Source of the DNA: Chryseobacterium viscerum | Lineage (GTDB): Bacteria > Bacteroidota > Bacteroidia > Flavobacteriales > Weeksellaceae | Assembly: GCF_025949665.1 (NCBI RefSeq) | Contig: NZ_JAPDFT010000001.1 | Location: forward strand, 2,356,001-2,420,000 | Reading direction: 5' to 3' | Length of the DNA stretch: 64,000 nucleotides | Shown here: positions 62,796 to 64,000 of the stretch, piece by piece | Numbering within the stretch: position 1 is the first letter of the stretch | Layout of the letters: every line of letters begins with the position of its first letter | The notes under the pieces: model-generated | Told to the model about the DNA's origin: nothing | Database searches by the model: none | The model's input: the letters and a program-made list of their open reading frames with translations, nothing else | Made by a program: the position numbers and the translations under genes

Positions 62796-63185
62796 TTATT
62801 TTACAACTGTAGCTTCAAGTTCCACTTTTAAAGTTTCAAACAAGCCTGTTACTTCAAGCATCGTTACGGCCTGCTGAATTTTATGTCTGCCAATCCATTC
62901 CTGAAGAATGGGAAAATAAGGCCAGAGTTCTTCCGTAGAAGTTGTATAGATATTTAATCTTACAATACCGCTGCATTCATACCCTGCTGTAGTGATCACT
63001 TCTTCCAGGTTGGCAATAGCCTGTTCCAGCTGCGATTTCATATCCTTATCACTGGATGTTCCATCAGGATCAATAGCCGCCTGTCCTGAGCAGTATAAAG
63101 TACATTCAACATTTTTTACCTCTACAGCCTGAGAATAGCTTCTCTCATCCTGCCATTTCCATGGGTTAACCGTTCTTTTTTCCAT
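62796..63185 (-). CDS. RidA/YjgF-family protein
   Basis: The 129-aa protein shows the chorismate-mutase-like fold of the Rid family: SYSQAVEVKNVECTLYCSGQAAIDPDG and QLEQAIANLEEVITTAGYECSGIVRLNIYTTS. The Arg of the usual IRxxVY segment appears as VRLNIY. The C-terminal E in VELEATVVK takes the position of the conserved Glu in most members. Canonical RidA hydrolyses reactive enamine/imine intermediates; this member has the pattern of the YjgF/Rid 'RutC-like' subgroup, so its substrate is uncertain. Two CRP-like sites lie just upstream. Confidence 0.88.
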   Translation of the reverse strand: MEKRTVNPWKWQDERSYSQAVEVKNVECTLYCSGQAAIDPDGTSSDKDMKSQLEQAIANLEEVITTAGYECSGIVRLNIYTTSTEELWPYFPILQEWIGRHKIQQAVTMLEVTGLFETLKVELEATVVK

Positions 63186-63242
63186 TGTACGAATTTGTTA
63201 TATTTTACTGTACAAAATTGCAGAACAACTACAGTAAATCTC

Positions 63243-63258
63243 TGTGATTCTGATCACA
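63243..63258. promoter_or_regulatory. CRP-type palindrome TGTGATTCTGATCACA
   Basis: This is a perfect match to TGTGA-N6-TCACA, 58 bp upstream of the RidA start and 27 bp after the regulator gene stop (reading leftward). A second site starts eight bases further along. Confidence 0.7.
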
Positions 63259-63265
63259 ATTATTG

Positions 63266-63281
63266 TGTGAGCTCCATCACG
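63266..63281. promoter_or_regulatory. Second CRP-type site TGTGAGCTCCATCACG
   Basis: It fits TGTGA-N6-TCAC with the last position changed. Its centre is 23 bp from that of the first site, about two helical turns, so two dimers could bind on the same face. Confidence 0.6.
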
Positions 63282-63284
63282 GTT

Positions 63285-63848
63285 TTACAGTGGAAGACGG
63301 CTTAAAGTTTCCCTGGAAACGCCTAAATAAGCTGCTAAAAGAGATTTCGGTACCCGTTGAACTAAAGAAGGATATTTTTTCAAAAGCTGGTCATACCGTT
63401 CTTTTATTCCGGTTGTCATCATGGAAATAGTTCGTTGCTGAGCGGTAATAAATCCCATGTATGCTTTTTCCAGAAAAAAATGTTCCAGTTTTGGCAGTTG
63501 GGTACAGAGCTTTTTGTAGTCATCTAACTGAAGGCACAATACTTCTGTATCTTCAAGGCATTCCAAAGACATGGTTGCCAAAGTTTGCTGATAGTAAGCA
63601 GGAAAATCTGTTTCCCACCAATCTTCCATGGCAAAGCCGATAATATGCTCTTTTCCGGTTTCATCAGAATAAACCAGTTTCAAAAGACCTTTCAGGACAA
63701 AATAATTGTAAGGAACTGATTCTCCTTCCTGTACTAAAAACTGATGTTTTTTATATTTTTTATAGATAAAACAGGATGATATCAATTCAAACTCATCATC
63801 ATTAAGGGGTAGTATTTTTTCGATATGAGACCTCAGCTGATGCAGCAT
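63285..63848 (-). CDS. Crp/Fnr-family transcriptional regulator
   Basis: The 187-aa protein has a cyclic-nucleotide-binding-like domain (HQFLVQEGESVPYNYFVLKGLLKLVYSDETGKEHIIGFA), a dimerisation helix (~110-140) and a C-terminal helix-turn-helix ending with SRETLSRLPL. R179, E180 and R184 align with R180, E181 and R185 of E. coli CRP, which read TGTGA. The protein ends directly after the recognition helix, short but normal for this group. Two CRP-type sites lie next to its stop codon, before RidA. The Arg/Ser pocket that binds cAMP is not clearly kept, so the effector is unknown. Confidence 0.92.
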   Translation of the reverse strand: MLHQLRSHIEKILPLNDDEFELISSCFIYKKYKKHQFLVQEGESVPYNYFVLKGLLKLVYSDETGKEHIIGFAMEDWWETDFPAYYQQTLATMSLECLEDTEVLCLQLDDYKKLCTQLPKLEHFFLEKAYMGFITAQQRTISMMTTGIKERYDQLLKKYPSLVQRVPKSLLAAYLGVSRETLSRLPL

Positions 63849-63870
63849 ATTCTATTTTTTAAGGTATAAA

Positions 63871-64000
63871 TTAAGGCTTTTGTTTCAATAGTTCATCGAT
63901 CTGTTTGTAAAAGGAGTCTTTACTGTAATCTGCCAGCCCCTTATGATGCAGGCGGATGTCACCTTTTTTATCCAGCACTACCGTTGTAGGCAATGACCCA
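63871..64000 (-). CDS. TlpA-like thioredoxin-family protein, C-terminal fragment
   Basis: Only the last 43 codons are in the window. GSLPTTVVLDKKGDIRLHHKGLADYSKDSFYKQIDELL shows the cis-proline (LPTT) strand and final helix of a TlpA/ResA-like thioredoxin fold. The CxxC motif would lie outside. The stop is 22 bp ahead of the Crp/Fnr start on the same strand, so the two are probably co-transcribed. Confidence 0.75.
   Translation of the reverse strand, partial: GSLPTTVVLDKKGDIRLHHKGLADYSKDSFYKQIDELLKQKP

Noticed and set aside
1..64000. CRISPR array or phage genes
   Set aside because: I saw no regularly spaced direct repeats, cas genes or phage structural genes.

Overview
The window looks like a chromosome segment from a Flavobacteriia bacterium close to Chryseobacterium. 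The evidence is AT-rich DNA, promoters of the TTG-N19-TAnnTTTG type, almost no Shine-Dalgarno sequences, a SusC/SusD pair, a type IX secretion C-terminal domain, and Bacteroidota-type families such as DUF4861, DUF2723 and YteR-like GH105. This is inferred from gene content and base composition; no database was searched.

Positions 1-48507 are essentially one large pectin-use region. On the left lie a cut-off CE12 acetylesterase and a GH28 (leftward), then xylB-xylA-xylose transporter and a LacI-family regulator (rightward). Next is a leftward eight-gene operon, kduI-kduD-uxaC-kdgK-eda-exuT-uxaB-uxaA. It holds both cytoplasmic routes from pectin to KDPG: saturated galacturonate through tagaturonate and altronate, and unsaturated uronate through DKI and DKII. 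An AT-rich divergent region of about 880 bp then leads into a rightward run: susC, susD, pectinesterase (CE8), PL1, DUF4861, GH105, GH43, CE12, GH28, esterase, CE8, CE12, kdgF, esterase, GH95 and a lipoprotein PL1. Facing it are PL10, a second DUF4861 gene and a 1001-aa PL1 carrying FN3, LamG and a T9SS sorting domain. Secreted lyases, esterases and hydrolases would cut homogalacturonan and rhamnogalacturonan, SusCD and ExuT import the products, and the Kdu/Uxa/Kdg enzymes turn them into pyruvate and glyceraldehyde-3-phosphate.

A palindrome close to TGCAATCGATTGCA recurs before GH28/xylB, between xylB and xylA, before kduI, before susC and, degenerate, before the lipoprotein PL1. With the only LacI gene nearby, this suggests one regulon covering xylose, uronate and pectin genes. 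No hybrid two-component or ECF sigma regulator is visible. The gaps between PUL genes are rich in long imperfect palindromic repeats.

Positions 48.6-50.7 kb hold a small ORF and a large serine recombinase whose last codons run antisense into an intact tRNA-Lys(UUU). The pectin region may therefore be island cargo at this tRNA, but no second att copy is visible.

Positions 50.7-64 kb are ordinary chromosome: a TolC-HlyD-MFS efflux operon with a divergent AraC regulator; an Rrf2 regulator followed by a membrane protein, a cytochrome c lipoprotein and the RIC/YtfE di-iron repair protein, with matching palindromes before both units; a DUF2723 membrane glycosyltransferase with an SDR; RidA; a Crp/Fnr regulator with two tandem TGTGA-N6-TCAC sites beside it; and the C-terminus of a thioredoxin-like protein.
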